From the NCBI RefSeq assembly GCF_006540085.1, contig NZ_BJOG01000004.1:124001-188000 (forward strand): a stretch of DNA of 64,000 bases, given 5' to 3'. This stretch comes from Microbacterium oxydans (GTDB lineage: Bacteria; Actinomycetota; Actinomycetes; Actinomycetales; Microbacteriaceae). The notes beneath the pieces are model-generated. The model was not told where the DNA came from. It worked only from the letters and a program-made list of their open reading frames with translations, and did no database searches. Made by a program: the position numbers and the translations under genes. Below are positions 27,713 to 37,489 of this stretch, in pieces. Every line of letters starts with the position of its first letter. Position 1 is the stretch's first letter.

Positions 27713-27749
27713 CGGGGCCCCGACACCGACCTCCGGTGTCGGGGCCCCG
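27713..27749. terminator. Hairpin after the ECF operon
   Basis: A perfect 16-bp inverted repeat (27713-27728 and 27734-27749) with a 5-base loop, but no T tract. It ends only 4 bases before the dnaE -10 box. Confidence 0.65.
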
Positions 27750-27752
27750 CCG

Positions 27753-27758
27753 TAGACT
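27753..27758 (+). promoter_or_regulatory. -10 box of a leaderless dnaE promoter
   Basis: TAGACT lies 7 bases before the dnaE ATG with no Shine-Dalgarno sequence. Any -35 element would fall inside the preceding hairpin. Confidence 0.6.
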
Positions 27759-27765
27759 CGAAGGC

Positions 27766-30700
27766 ATGGCATCCGACTCTTTCGTCCACCTGCACGTGCA
27801 CAGCGAATACTCGATGCTCGACGGTGCGGCGAAGATCAATGCGATGACCCAGGCGGCTGCCGAATACGGCATGCCCGCGATCGCCGTCACCGATCACGGC
27901 AACACCTTCGCGGCCTTCGAGTTCTACAACGCCGCACGAAACGCCGGCATCAAGCCCATCATCGGGCTCGAGGCGTACATGACCCCCGGTACCCACCGCA
28001 GCGACAAGACTCGCGTGCAGTGGGGCTCGCCCGACCAGAAGAGCGATGATGTCTCGGGTTCCGGCGCGTACACCCACATGACGATGTGGAGCCAGAGCAC
28101 CGAGGGCATGCACAACCTCTTCCGCATCAGCTCGAGATCGAGCATGGAGGGGTACTACTTCAAGCCGCGTATGGACCGCGAGCTGCTCCAGACCTACGGC
28201 AAGGGACTCATCGCCACGACAGGCTGCCCTTCGGGGGAGATCCAGACACGTCTGCGACTGGGACAGTACGACGCGGCGCGCGCGGCGGCGGCCGAGTTCC
28301 AGGACATCTTCGGCAAGGAGAACTACTTCGCCGAGATCATGGACCACGGCCTGTCGATCGAGCGGCGTGTCATGACCGACCTGCTCCGTCTGTCGAAGGA
28401 CCTGAACATCCCCCTGGTCGCCACCAACGACTCGCACTACACGCACCAGCACGAGGCCGACGCGCACGAGGCTCTCCTGTGCGTGCAGTCTGGGTCGACG
28501 ATGGACGACCCCAACCGGTTCAAGTTCGACGGCGACGGCTACTACATCAAGACAGCGGCCGAGATGCGGCAGCTCTTCCGAGACCACCCGGAAGCATGCG
28601 ACAACACGCTGCTGATCGCCGAGCGGTGCGAGGTGGAGTTCAACACCTCCGCGAACTACATGCCGCGATTCCCGGTGCCGGACGGCGAGACCGAGGACAG
28701 CTGGCTCATCAAAGAGGTCGAGGCGGGGCTCCACTACCGCTACCCGGGTGGCATCCCCGACAAGGTGCGCAAGCAGGCCGAGTACGAGACCGGCATCATC
28801 CTGCAGATGGGGTTCCCCGGGTACTTCCTGGTCGTCGCCGACTTCATCAACTGGGCGAAGGACAACGGCATCCGGGTCGGTCCCGGCCGTGGCTCCGGTG
28901 CCGGATCGATGGTCGCGTACGCGATGAGGATCACCGACCTCGATCCGCTCGAGCACGGACTGATCTTCGAGCGATTCCTCAACCCCGACCGTGTATCGAT
29001 GCCCGACTTCGACGTCGACTTCGATGACCGGCGCCGTGGCGAGGTCATCGACTACGTCACCGAGAAGTACGGCTCCGAGCGCGTCGCGCAGATCGTCACG
29101 TACGGCACCATCAAGTCCAAGCAGGCGCTGAAGGACGCCGGGCGCGTGCTCGGGTTCCCGTTCAGCATGGGAGAGCGTCTCACCAAGGCGATGCCGCCGC
29201 CCGTGATGGGCAAGGACATGCCCCTCGACGGCATGTTCGACTCGGCGCACCCGCGGTACAAGGAGGCGAGCGAGTTCCGCACCCTGATCGAGACCGATCC
29301 GGAGGCGAAGACCGTCTTCGACCGTGCGCTGGGTCTCGAGGGCCTGAAGCGTCAGTGGGGCGTGCACGCCGCCGGTGTGATCATGTCGTCCGACCCGTTG
29401 CTCGACATCATCCCGATCATGCGCCGTGAGCAGGACGGCCAGATCGTCACGCAGTTCGACTACCCGTCGTGCGAGTCGCTCGGTCTGATCAAGATGGACT
29501 TCCTGGGGCTCCGCAACCTCACGATCATCTCCGACGCGCTCGACAACATCCGCACCAACCGAGGTGAGGAACTCGACCTCGAGCACCTCGGCCTCGACGA
29601 CCCCGGCGTGTACCAGCTGCTCGCCCGCGGAGACACCCTCGGTGTGTTCCAGCTCGACAGTCCGCCTCTGCGTTCCTTGATGCGGCTGATGAAGCCCGAC
29701 AACTTCGGCGACATCTCGGCACTCATCGCCCTGTATCGTCCGGGGCCCATGGGCGCCAACTCGCACACGAACTACGCCCTGCGCAAGAACGGCCTGCAGG
29801 AGATCACTCCGATCCATCCCGAACTGGAAGCGCCTCTCGCCGAGATCCTGCAGGAGTCCTACGGGCTCATCATCTACCAGGAGCAGGTCATGGCCATCGC
29901 TCAGGCGGTCGCCGGCTTCAGCCTCGGACAGGCAGACATCCTCCGTCGTGCCATGGGCAAGAAGAAGAAGTCCGAGCTGGACAAGCAGTACGAGGGTTTC
30001 GCCGGCGGTATGAAGGAACGCGGCTTCGGCGAGGCGGCGATCAAGGCCCTGTGGGACATCCTGCTGCCCTTCTCGGACTACGCGTTCAACAAAGCGCACT
30101 CCGCCGCGTACGGCCTGGTGTCGTACTGGACCGCATACCTCAAGGCGCACTATCCCGCCGAGTACATGGCGGCGCTGCTCACCAGCGTCGGCGACTCCAA
30201 GGACAAGATGGCGCTGTACCTGAACGAGTGCCGTCGGATGGGCATCAAGGTGCTCCCGCCCGACGTCTCCGACTCGATCAACTTCTTCGCCGCCGTGGGC
30301 GACGACATCCGCTTCGGCCTCGGAGCCGTGCGCAACGTCGGCAGCAACGTCGTCGAGGGCATCGTCAAGGCCCGCAAGGACGAGCGCTTCACCTCGTTCC
30401 ATCACTTCCTCGAGAAGGTTCCTCTGCACGTCTCGAACAAGCGCACCGTCGAGTCCCTGATCAAGGCGGGCGCGTTCGACTCCATGGGAGACACCCGTCG
30501 CGCGCTGTACGAGGTGCACGAAGATGCGGTCGAGGCGGCGGTCGACCGCAAGCGCAACGAGGCCCAGGGGGCGATCGGCTTCGACTTCGACAGCCTGTAC
30601 GACGGGACCGAAGAGGTCGCGCCGGCGAAGGTCCCGGCCAGACCCGAGTGGGTCAAGAAGGACAAGCTCGCGTTCGAGCGGGAGATGCTCGGGCTCTACG

Positions 30701-31284
30701 TGTCGGACCACCCTCTCGCCGGACTCGAGGTACCGCTCGCGAAGCATGCGTCGATCTCGATCAACGATCTGAACAACTCCGAAGACCTGCAGGACGGCGA
30801 CCAGGTGACGGTGGCCGGACTCGTGACCAGCGTGCAGCACCGCGTGGCCAAGGCGAGCGGAAACCCGTACGGCATGATCACCGTAGAGGACTTCAACGGT
30901 GAGGTCACCGTGATGTTCATGGGAAAGACGTACACCGAGTTCCAGCACACGCTGCAGCAGGACGCGATCCTCGCCGTGCGCGGGCGCGTGTCCAGGCGCG
31001 ACGACGGGCTCAACCTGCACGCGCAGTCGGCGTTCGCTCCCGACGTGGGCTCTTTCGACGCGGCCGGTCCGTTGGCACTCGTCCTCGCCGAGCAGCGGGC
31101 GACCGAGCGGGTGATGATGGAACTCGCGGAGGTGCTCCGGCGCCACAACGGAGACACCGAGGTGGTGCTCCGCGTGCACCGGGGCGGCACGGCGAAGGTC
31201 TTCGAGGTGCCGATGCCCGTCAAGGTGTCCGCGGATCTGTTCGGTGACCTCAAGTCGCTGCTCGGGCCCACCTGTCTGGGGTGA
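27766..31284 (+). CDS. dnaE: DNA polymerase III alpha subunit (DnaE1)
   Basis: A 1172-residue replicative polymerase. The PHP domain (HLHVHSEYSMLDGA at 8-21) gives metal-dependent 3'-5' exonuclease proofreading in actinobacterial DnaE1. The palm carries MPDFDVDFDDRRR near 415, with catalytic aspartates. The thumb/fingers region includes GVHAAGVIMS and FNKAHSAAYGLVSYWTAYLK. A C-terminal OB fold (about 1010-1090) contains VTVAGLVTSVQHR. The length is normal. It is preceded by a hairpin and a leaderless-type promoter. Confidence 0.97.
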   Translation: MASDSFVHLHVHSEYSMLDGAAKINAMTQAAAEYGMPAIAVTDHGNTFAAFEFYNAARNAGIKPIIGLEAYMTPGTHRSDKTRVQWGSPDQKSDDVSGSGAYTHMTMWSQSTEGMHNLFRISSRSSMEGYYFKPRMDRELLQTYGKGLIATTGCPSGEIQTRLRLGQYDAARAAAAEFQDIFGKENYFAEIMDHGLSIERRVMTDLLRLSKDLNIPLVATNDSHYTHQHEADAHEALLCVQSGSTMDDPNRFKFDGDGYYIKTAAEMRQLFRDHPEACDNTLLIAERCEVEFNTSANYMPRFPVPDGETEDSWLIKEVEAGLHYRYPGGIPDKVRKQAEYETGIILQMGFPGYFLVVADFINWAKDNGIRVGPGRGSGAGSMVAYAMRITDLDPLEHGLIFERFLNPDRVSMPDFDVDFDDRRRGEVIDYVTEKYGSERVAQIVTYGTIKSKQALKDAGRVLGFPFSMGERLTKAMPPPVMGKDMPLDGMFDSAHPRYKEASEFRTLIETDPEAKTVFDRALGLEGLKRQWGVHAAGVIMSSDPLLDIIPIMRREQDGQIVTQFDYPSCESLGLIKMDFLGLRNLTIISDALDNIRTNRGEELDLEHLGLDDPGVYQLLARGDTLGVFQLDSPPLRSLMRLMKPDNFGDISALIALYRPGPMGANSHTNYALRKNGLQEITPIHPELEAPLAEILQESYGLIIYQEQVMAIAQAVAGFSLGQADILRRAMGKKKKSELDKQYEGFAGGMKERGFGEAAIKALWDILLPFSDYAFNKAHSAAYGLVSYWTAYLKAHYPAEYMAALLTSVGDSKDKMALYLNECRRMGIKVLPPDVSDSINFFAAVGDDIRFGLGAVRNVGSNVVEGIVKARKDERFTSFHHFLEKVPLHVSNKRTVESLIKAGAFDSMGDTRRALYEVHEDAVEAAVDRKRNEAQGAIGFDFDSLYDGTEEVAPAKVPARPEWVKKDKLAFEREMLGLYVSDHPLAGLEVPLAKHASISINDLNNSEDLQDGDQVTVAGLVTSVQHRVAKASGNPYGMITVEDFNGEVTVMFMGKTYTEFQHTLQQDAILAVRGRVSRRDDGLNLHAQSAFAPDVGSFDAAGPLALVLAEQRATERVMMELAEVLRRHNGDTEVVLRVHRGGTAKVFEVPMPVKVSADLFGDLKSLLGPTCLG

Positions 31285-31290
31285 GCGGGG

Positions 31291-31296
31291 TAGGAT
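31291..31296 (+). promoter_or_regulatory. -10 box upstream of the 31357 membrane protein gene
   Basis: TAGGAT soon after the dnaE stop codon, giving a leader of about 50 bases that ends in an AAAGGA ribosome-binding site. Confidence 0.5.
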
Positions 31297-31356
31297 CGTG
31301 AGCCGTCGGCAGCACGACGAAACCACCCGTCGAGCCCCGTGACGAAAGGACCACGC

Positions 31357-32586
31357 ATGAGCACGGATCTCCCCGAAACGGATCCTGAGGACGAGGTCTT
31401 CAGCGACGACGACGGTGTCCTCTACGACGAAGAGGTCACGCCGGAGTTCGGAATCCTCGGGTTCACGCTGCGCGAGCTGCTGATCGTGGGCGTGTGGCTG
31501 CTTTCGTTCGTGTTCTCGTTCTTCCCGCTCATCGGCGACCTCTCGCTCTGGGGCGTCGGAATCCAGTGGGTGCTTCCGATCGCGCTGCCCACCGTCGCCG
31601 TGTTCCTTCTGGTGCTCCGCCGATTCTCGCCCGACGGCATCCGCCGGGTCGGCTCACTCGGCATCGATCAGTTCGCCTCTGTCGCGTTCTCCGTGTCCGC
31701 CGTGGTCTGGATCGGCAGCCTGTGGCTCGCGATCTCCGCGCTCGTCTCCGGTGGCGTCTGGACCCTTCCGTGGAACGGAGTCGCCCTGGCCATCACCTCT
31801 GTGGCGCTCGTCGTCCTCACGGTGTTCGCCCCGATCATCCCGGGTCTCAAGGAAGACTTCCACGGGCGTCTCGTGACGCTCGCACACCGCAATGCGAACC
31901 CCGTTCGTCCCGTGATCGCGCGACCGCGTCCCGAGCCCGCGATCACCGACACGGTCGAAGAGCCGTCGCGCGGACCTGCGACCTCCGACGAGCTCGAGGT
32001 GTCTGAGGAGTCCGAGACGCAGACCGACGTCATCGTCGACAGCTCGGCTCTTCCTCTCGTCATCGACCGCGATGTCGAGCTGTCGGGCCACCAGGCCACG
32101 GACGAGATCGCTCGCTTCGACCTCGCCGAGCAGGTGCCGCTCACGGCACACGCGTCCGGTGGCGGGATCGGCACCACGCCGGAGGAGTCCGACGAGGACT
32201 ACGTTCCCTCGTACTCACGTCGCTCCCGCAACCAGGAGCCGGAGATCGTCTCGGATACCGGGAGCATCGAGTCGCTGCTCGAGACAGCGGCGACGTATGA
32301 GACGAGCACGGCCGAGGAAGAGCCGGAGCCGCTGATCCTGGAGGGCGTCACGGACGCCGACCTCGAGGCGACGAATCCCCGAGCGACGGCGCCCGCAGCC
32401 CAGCCGTTCTGGATCCTCGCGCCGTCCGAGCGCGACGTCCACGACGAGCGTGGAGAGCCGCTCTTCCGCATCGGCCCGAGCGCGTGGGCTCTCGTGATCG
32501 AGGACCGTGGGGGTGCGTTCGTCGTCCGACATGACGACGGACGGATCGGCTACCTCCACGACATCTCCGACATCACGAAGGGTTGA
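31357..32586 (+). CDS. Membrane protein of unknown function with acidic cytoplasmic tail
   Basis: A 409-residue protein I cannot name. An acidic N-terminus (about 1-30) is followed by four to five hydrophobic helices (about 35-165). The C-terminal half is rich in Glu, Ser and Asp and looks largely disordered. A short folded end (about 355-405: PFWILAPSERDVHDERGEPLFRIG and later VRHDDGRIGYLHDIS) may be a small domain. The ATG follows an AAAGGA site. It lies 2 bases before hisD, so the two may be cotranscribed, but no link to histidine synthesis is visible. Confidence 0.75.
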   Translation: MSTDLPETDPEDEVFSDDDGVLYDEEVTPEFGILGFTLRELLIVGVWLLSFVFSFFPLIGDLSLWGVGIQWVLPIALPTVAVFLLVLRRFSPDGIRRVGSLGIDQFASVAFSVSAVVWIGSLWLAISALVSGGVWTLPWNGVALAITSVALVVLTVFAPIIPGLKEDFHGRLVTLAHRNANPVRPVIARPRPEPAITDTVEEPSRGPATSDELEVSEESETQTDVIVDSSALPLVIDRDVELSGHQATDEIARFDLAEQVPLTAHASGGGIGTTPEESDEDYVPSYSRRSRNQEPEIVSDTGSIESLLETAATYETSTAEEEPEPLILEGVTDADLEATNPRATAPAAQPFWILAPSERDVHDERGEPLFRIGPSAWALVIEDRGGAFVVRHDDGRIGYLHDISDITKG

Positions 32587-32588
32587 CA

Positions 32589-33893
32589 ATGCGCACGATC
32601 GATCTGCGAGGGCGCGAGCTCTCGCCCGCGGGCATGCTCGCCGCCGTCCCCAGGGCAACGCAGGCCAGAGCCGAAGCGCTGGACACCGCAGCGCGCATCG
32701 TCGACGACGTGCGCGAGCGCGGTGAGGCGGCTCTTCGGGAGCAGGCCGAACGATTCGACGGAGTCACGGAACACGCAGTGCGCGTGCCCGCCGATCACCT
32801 CATCACGGCGTTGGAAGAGCTCGCGCCGGAGGTGCGGAGTGCGCTCGAGGAGGCGATCCGTCGCGTGCGCCTCGCGTCGGCAGCCCAGGTTCCCGCGACG
32901 CAGGTGACGCACATCGGGGAAGGGGCCGTCATCACGCAGCGCTGGCAGCCGGTGCACCGCGTGGGGGTCTACATCCCCGGCGGCAAAGCCGTGTATCCGT
33001 CGAGCGTGGTCATGAACGTCGTGCCGGCACAGGTCGCCGGTGTCCAGGAGATCGCCCTGGCATCGCCGCCGCAGTCGGACCAGGGCGGACGAATCCACCC
33101 GACGATCCTCGCGGCGGCCGCGTTGCTGGGTGTGACCGAGGTGTACGCGATGGGTGGCGCCGGCGCGATCGGCGCGCTGGCCCACGGAGTGCCGTCGCTC
33201 GACCTCGACCCTGTCGACGTCGTCTCGGGTCCGGGGAACAATTACGTCGCTTCCGCCAAGCGCGCCGTCGCCGGCGTCGTCGGAACGGACTCGGAAGCCG
33301 GGGCCACGGAGATCCTCGTCGTCGCCGACGCCTACGCGGATCCTCGGCTCATCGCCGCAGACCTCGTCAGCCAGGCGGAGCACGACGAGCAGGCATCGGC
33401 GGTGCTCGTGACTGACGCGGCGGATCTGGCCGAGAAGGTGGCCGCCGAAGTGGAGCGCATCGCCGCCGGCACGCGCCACAGCGAACGTGTCGCGGCCGCG
33501 CTGTCGGGGCCGCAGTCCGCGATCGTCGTCGTCGACGATCGCGACATGGCCACCGCCTTCAGCAACGCCTACGCACCGGAGCACCTCGAACTCCACCTCG
33601 TCGACGCCGAGCAGGCTGCCGCGGCCTTCACCAGCGCCGGGGCCGTGTTCGTCGGCGACCAGACCCCCGTCAGCCTCGGGGACTACATGGCAGGCAGCAA
33701 TCACGTCCTGCCGACTGGAGGGCAGGCGCGCTATGCCCCGGGTCTCGGCTCGTACACCTTCCTTCGCCCGCAGCAGGTGATCTCCTACGACAGAGCTGCC
33801 CTGGCGGCTGTGCGGGCTGGAGTCGTCGCCCTGGCCGAAACCGAGGTGCTTCCTGCCCACGGCGAAGCGATCGAGGCGCGTTTCACCGCGTAG
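32589..33893 (+). CDS. hisD: Histidinol dehydrogenase
   Basis: A 434-residue enzyme that oxidises histidinol to histidine in two NAD-dependent steps. Marks are [33 protein letters not shown] and the zinc/active-site stretch [15 protein letters not shown]. The ATG at 32589 gives the usual family N-terminus. The other his genes are not next to it in this window. The nrdR -10 box overlaps its stop codon. Confidence 0.95.
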   Translation: MRTIDLRGRELSPAGMLAAVPRATQARAEALDTAARIVDDVRERGEAALREQAERFDGVTEHAVRVPADHLITALEELAPEVRSALEEAIRRVRLASAAQVPATQVTHIGEGAVITQRWQPVHRVGVYIPGGKAVYPSSVVMNVVPAQVAGVQEIALASPPQSDQGGRIHPTILAAAALLGVTEVYAMGGAGAIGALAHGVPSLDLDPVDVVSGPGNNYVASAKRAVAGVVGTDSEAGATEILVVADAYADPRLIAADLVSQAEHDEQASAVLVTDAADLAEKVAAEVERIAAGTRHSERVAAALSGPQSAIVVVDDRDMATAFSNAYAPEHLELHLVDAEQAAAAFTSAGAVFVGDQTPVSLGDYMAGSNHVLPTGGQARYAPGLGSYTFLRPQQVISYDRAALAAVRAGVVALAETEVLPAHGEAIEARFTA

Positions 33894-33896
33894 GAT
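33891..33896 (+). promoter_or_regulatory. -10 box of a leaderless nrdR promoter
   Basis: TAGGAT (its TAG is the hisD stop codon) lies 7 bases before the nrdR ATG. Confidence 0.6.
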
Positions 33897-33903
33897 CGGT
33901 CAG

Positions 33904-34374
33904 ATGCACTGCCCCTTCTGTCGACACCCCGATTCCCGCGTCATCGATTCACGCACCAGCGATGACGGACTCTCGATCAGGCGTCGTCGACAGTGCCCGG
34001 AGTGCGGTGGCAGGTTCACCACGACGGAGACGGCGAGCCTCAACGTCATCAAGCGTTCCGGGGTGATGGAGCCGTTCAGTCGGGAGAAGGTCATCACGGG
34101 CGTGCGCAAGGCGTGCCAGGGACGTCCGGTCACCGAGGGAGACCTCGCGGTGCTCGCTCAACGCGTGGAAGAGGCCGTGCGGCAGACCGGCGTCTCGCAG
34201 CTCGACACGAACGAGATCGGTCTGGCCATCCTGGGACCGTTGCGCGAGCTTGACGAGGTCGCGTTCCTGCGGTTCGCCAGCGTCTATCAGGCGTTCGATT
34301 CGCTCGAGGACTTCGAGTCCGCCATCACCGACCTGCGCGCCGACCACACGAAGCGGGAGTCCGCGGAGCGGTAA
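33904..34374 (+). CDS. nrdR: Ribonucleotide reductase repressor NrdR
   Basis: A 156-residue regulator. An N-terminal zinc ribbon has C3, C6, C31 and C34 (HCPFCRH and RQCPECGG). An ATP-cone domain follows (about 47-137). NrdR senses ATP/dATP and represses ribonucleotide reductase genes at paired NrdR boxes. None of its targets is in this window. The start is decided by the TAGGAT box 7 bases upstream. Confidence 0.96.
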   Translation: MHCPFCRHPDSRVIDSRTSDDGLSIRRRRQCPECGGRFTTTETASLNVIKRSGVMEPFSREKVITGVRKACQGRPVTEGDLAVLAQRVEEAVRQTGVSQLDTNEIGLAILGPLRELDEVAFLRFASVYQAFDSLEDFESAITDLRADHTKRESAER

Positions 34375-34377
34375 TCT
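34372..34377 (+). promoter_or_regulatory. -10 box of a leaderless pyrD promoter
   Basis: TAATCT (its TAA is the nrdR stop codon) lies 7 bases before the pyrD ATG. Confidence 0.6.
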
Positions 34378-34384
34378 GGCAGGG

Positions 34385-35422
34385 ATGTATCCGCTGCTCT
34401 TTCGCGCTGTCCTGTCGCGCTTCGACCCCGAGTTCGCCCACCACGCCGGCATGGCGGTGATCCGTGTGCTCGGGGCGCCTCCGTTCTCCTGGGCGACGCG
34501 GGCTCTCACTCGACCGGATCCGTCGCTTCAGGTCGAAGCCCTCGGTCTCACCTTCCCCTCGCCGTTCGGTGTCGCTGCGGGGTTCGACAAGAACGCGGTG
34601 GGCGTGCGGGGACTCGCCGCGCTGGGGTTCGGGCACGTGGAAGTGGGCACCGTGACGGCGATCCCTCAGGAGGGAAACCCCAAGCCGCGGCTGTTCCGTC
34701 TCGTCGAAGACCGGGCCGTGATCAATCGGATGGGCTTCAACAACGCGGGAGCGGATGCCGCCGCTCGTCGACTCGCGCGCCTGCGGCGTGGCGCGCCCGA
34801 CACGATCATCGGCGTCAACATCGGCAAGAGCCGTGTCGTCGACGTCGAAGACGCGACCGCCGACTATGTGGCTTCGGCGACGCGCCTCGCTCCGCTCGCC
34901 GACTATCTGGCCGTCAACGTGTCGTCACCGAACACGCCGGGGCTGCGCGGCCTGCAGGCTGTCGAGACGCTCTCGCCGCTTCTTCGCGCGGTCAGGGAAG
35001 CCTCCGGCAGCACGCCACTTCTCGTGAAGATCGCGCCTGACCTCCCGGATGATGAGATCACGGCGATCGCACAGTTGGCCGTCGCCGAGGGGCTGGCGGG
35101 GATCATCGCCCACAACACGACGATCAGTCGAGACGGGCTGCGTACGGATGCGGCGACCGTCGAGGCCGCGGGAGCGGGTGGGCTCTCCGGGGCGCCGCTG
35201 AAGAAGCGGTCCCTCGAAGTGCTGCGCGTCGTGCGCGACGCGGTTCCCGCAGATTTCTGCGTCATCGCGGTCGGGGGAGTGGAGACCGCTTCGGACGTGC
35301 AGGAGCGCATCGACGCAGGTGCGACGCTCGTGCAGGGCTATACGGCGTTCCTCTACCGCGGCCCGTTCTGGGGTCGCGAGATCAACAGGGGACTGCTCAG
35401 GCGGGGTACTGGCCGCGCTTGA
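34385..35422 (+). CDS. pyrD: Dihydroorotate dehydrogenase (quinone), class 2
   Basis: A 345-residue membrane-associated flavoenzyme that oxidises dihydroorotate and passes electrons to menaquinone. Class 2 features are the N-terminal quinone-binding helices (MYPLLFRAVLSRFDPEFAHH), VAAGFDKNAVG, NRMGFNNAG and VNVSSPNTPGLRGLQ, with a catalytic serine. The ATG follows the TAATCT box by 7 bases. The 3' end overlaps the convergent DUF3043 gene by 26 bases. Confidence 0.95.
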   Translation: MYPLLFRAVLSRFDPEFAHHAGMAVIRVLGAPPFSWATRALTRPDPSLQVEALGLTFPSPFGVAAGFDKNAVGVRGLAALGFGHVEVGTVTAIPQEGNPKPRLFRLVEDRAVINRMGFNNAGADAAARRLARLRRGAPDTIIGVNIGKSRVVDVEDATADYVASATRLAPLADYLAVNVSSPNTPGLRGLQAVETLSPLLRAVREASGSTPLLVKIAPDLPDDEITAIAQLAVAEGLAGIIAHNTTISRDGLRTDAATVEAAGAGGLSGAPLKKRSLEVLRVVRDAVPADFCVIAVGGVETASDVQERIDAGATLVQGYTAFLYRGPFWGREINRGLLRRGTGRA

Positions 35423-35969
35423 CCTGCGGCTTCGGCAGACGCATGAAGCGCATCTGCAGCGCGCGCATCGCGGCGTACCAGCCGAGGCCGCGCTCGAGTC
35501 GGTCCTTGCCGAACTTCGCGGCCGCCTTGCGCTTGACCCGCATGCCGAGCAGGACCATGCCGCCGATCGCGATCACGAGGTAGCCCATCATCACGATGTA
35601 GGCGTAGAAGGAGATGGCCGTGTTCGCCGGCACCAGCGAGGCGAGGATGACCAGCACCATCACACCCATCACGAACTCGGCCGGGTGCCACCCCGCGTCC
35701 ACGTAGTCGCGGACCCAGCGGCGCTGCGGGCCCTTGTCGCGAACCGGGAGGTACTTCTCCTCACCGGCGGCCATGCCTGCCTGCGCGCGGGCACGGCGCT
35801 CATTGAGCTCCGCCTTGGCCGCCGCCTTCGCCTCTTTGGTGTTGGCGACGAGGGGCCGGCGACGAGCTGCCTCCTGCTCCGCACGGCTCGGCGTCGCGCG
35901 CCCCTTGCCGACGGAGGTCGTCTCGGGTGCGTCGTCGTTCGTGGAAGGGGAGGTAGGAGTAGTGGACAC
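35397..35969 (-). CDS. DUF3043 family membrane protein
   Basis: A 190-residue actinobacterial protein of unknown function. The first 75 residues are basic and Ala-rich, with GKGRATPSRAEQEAARRRPL typical of DUF3043. Two membrane helices follow (about 108-130 and 132-150), then a basic tail. The GTG start follows a GAGGAA site. It shares a compact promoter region with the divergent M20 dipeptidase gene. Confidence 0.85.
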   Translation of the reverse strand: MSTTPTSPSTNDDAPETTSVGKGRATPSRAEQEAARRRPLVANTKEAKAAAKAELNERRARAQAGMAAGEEKYLPVRDKGPQRRWVRDYVDAGWHPAEFVMGVMVLVILASLVPANTAISFYAYIVMMGYLVIAIGGMVLLGMRVKRKAAAKFGKDRLERGLGWYAAMRALQMRFMRLPKPQVKRGQYPA

Positions 35970-35998
35970 GGAGTTCCTCGGTTCGCCGGTGGGGGATC

Positions 35999-36008
35999 AC
36001 CTTAAGAT
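35999..36008. promoter_or_regulatory. Overlapping divergent -10 boxes
   Basis: Plus-strand TAAGAT (36003-36008) lies 7 bases before the dipeptidase ATG. Minus-strand TAAGGT (36004-35999) fits the DUF3043 gene. The two share the CTTAAG palindrome, so the polymerases would compete. Confidence 0.5.
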
Positions 36009-36015
36009 TACTCGC

Positions 36016-37428
36016 ATGACCTCTCCTGTTCCTCCCCGTGAGTCCGACGCCGCCGTCCTCGAGGCGGTGGCGACCGGGATCCCCTCTGCGCTGTCGGATC
36101 TCGGCCACCTGGTGCGCATCCCCGGCATGGCCTGGCCGGCGTTCGATCAGACGCAGCTGGAACGCAGCGCAGAGGCTGTCGCCGCGCTGGCATCCGGCAC
36201 CGGTGTGTTCGACGAGGTGCGCGTGCTCCGCGCCGCGATCCCCGGGACAGACGAGCAGGGACAGCCGGCTGTGCTCGCCACGCGTGCCGCGCGCAACGGC
36301 AAGCCGACGATCCTGCTCTACGCCCACCACGACGTGCAGCCTCCGGGGGATGATGCCCTGTGGGAGACTCCGCCGTTCGAGCCGACGGTGCGTGACGGGC
36401 GTCTCTACGGCCGTGGGGCGGCGGACGACAAGGCCGGCATCATGTCGCACATCGCCTCGATCCGCGCGGTCAGCGAGGTGCTGGGCGACGATCTCGACCT
36501 CGGCATCGCGATGTTCATCGAGGGGGAGGAGGAGTACGGCTCCCGCTCGTTCGCGCAGTTCCTCTCCGACAACAAGGACGCTCTCCGCGCGGACGCGATC
36601 GTCGTGGCGGACTCCGGTAACTGGGACTCCGTGACCCCGGGGCTCACGGTCTCGCTCCGTGGCAATGCGCGCTTCACGATGCGTGTGCGCACCCTCGACC
36701 ACGCTTCGCACTCCGGCATGTTCGGCGGCGCCGTGCCCGATGCGATGATGGCGACTGTCACACTGCTCTCCACACTGTGGAACGCCGACGGTTCGGTCGC
36801 GGTCGAGGGCATGACCGAGCGGGACGCTCCCACTCCCGAATACACCGAGGCGACGCTGCGAGACGAGGCGGGCCTGCTGCCCGGCACCACGCCGATCGGC
36901 GGCGGCACCATCCTCAGCCGGATCTGGAACAAGCCCTCGGTGACGGTCATCGGGATCGATGCCACCAGTGTGGCGGCGGCCTCCAACACCCTGCTCCCCG
37001 AGGTGACGGTGGTCATCAGCGCGCGGGTGGCACCGGGCCAGACCGGCAGGGAGGCCTACGACGCTCTCGAGAGTCATCTCCGCGCGCACGCGCCGTTCGG
37101 AGCAGACATCACCTTCTCCGACATCGACCTCGGTGACGGCTTCCTCGTCGACACCAGCGGCTGGGCTGTCGCCCTCACCCGCGACGCCATGCGCGACGGC
37201 TACGGGGTGCCTCCCGTAGACCTCGGAGTGGGCGGCTCGATCCCGTTCATCGCGGACCTCGTGCGGGAGTTCCCCGACGCGCAGATCCTGGTCACCGGTG
37301 TCGAGGACCCGCACTCGCGCGCACACAGTCCCAACGAGTCGCTGCATCTCGACACCTTCCGCCATGCGATCGCGACCGAGGCGTTGCTGCTCGCCCGCAT
37401 GAATGACGAAGAACGCGGAGCCGTCTGA
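36016..37428 (+). CDS. M20 family dipeptidase/metallopeptidase
   Basis: A 470-residue zinc hydrolase. Metal-ligand motifs are YAHHDVQP (His), GRGAADDKAG (Asp), EGEEEYGS (catalytic and ligand Glu), VVADSGNW (Asp) and a C-terminal DPHSRAHSPNES (His). A dimerisation lid separates the two catalytic halves. It probably cleaves dipeptides or related amides in the cytoplasm. The frame is open well upstream, but the ATG at 36016 follows TAAGAT by 7 bases and gives the normal length. Confidence 0.92.
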   Translation: MTSPVPPRESDAAVLEAVATGIPSALSDLGHLVRIPGMAWPAFDQTQLERSAEAVAALASGTGVFDEVRVLRAAIPGTDEQGQPAVLATRAARNGKPTILLYAHHDVQPPGDDALWETPPFEPTVRDGRLYGRGAADDKAGIMSHIASIRAVSEVLGDDLDLGIAMFIEGEEEYGSRSFAQFLSDNKDALRADAIVVADSGNWDSVTPGLTVSLRGNARFTMRVRTLDHASHSGMFGGAVPDAMMATVTLLSTLWNADGSVAVEGMTERDAPTPEYTEATLRDEAGLLPGTTPIGGGTILSRIWNKPSVTVIGIDATSVAAASNTLLPEVTVVISARVAPGQTGREAYDALESHLRAHAPFGADITFSDIDLGDGFLVDTSGWAVALTRDAMRDGYGVPPVDLGVGGSIPFIADLVREFPDAQILVTGVEDPHSRAHSPNESLHLDTFRHAIATEALLLARMNDEERGAV

Positions 37429-37440
37429 GATCAGCGGCGG

Positions 37441-37446
37441 TAGAAT
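37441..37446 (+). promoter_or_regulatory. -10 box upstream of the ErpA-type gene
   Basis: TAGAAT, with a leader of about 37 bases that ends in AGGAG 5 bases before the ATG. Confidence 0.5.
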
Positions 37447-37489
37447 CGTCCGAGAAGCCGTGCACCCGCGGCCCGTCACAAGGAGCGAC

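Noticed and set aside
26077..31326. A 1749-codon open frame on the minus strand across dnaE and neighbours
   Set aside because: It is antisense to dnaE and several other clear genes, has no recognisable domains, and has the Arg/His/Asp/Gly-rich composition typical of shadow frames in GC-rich DNA.
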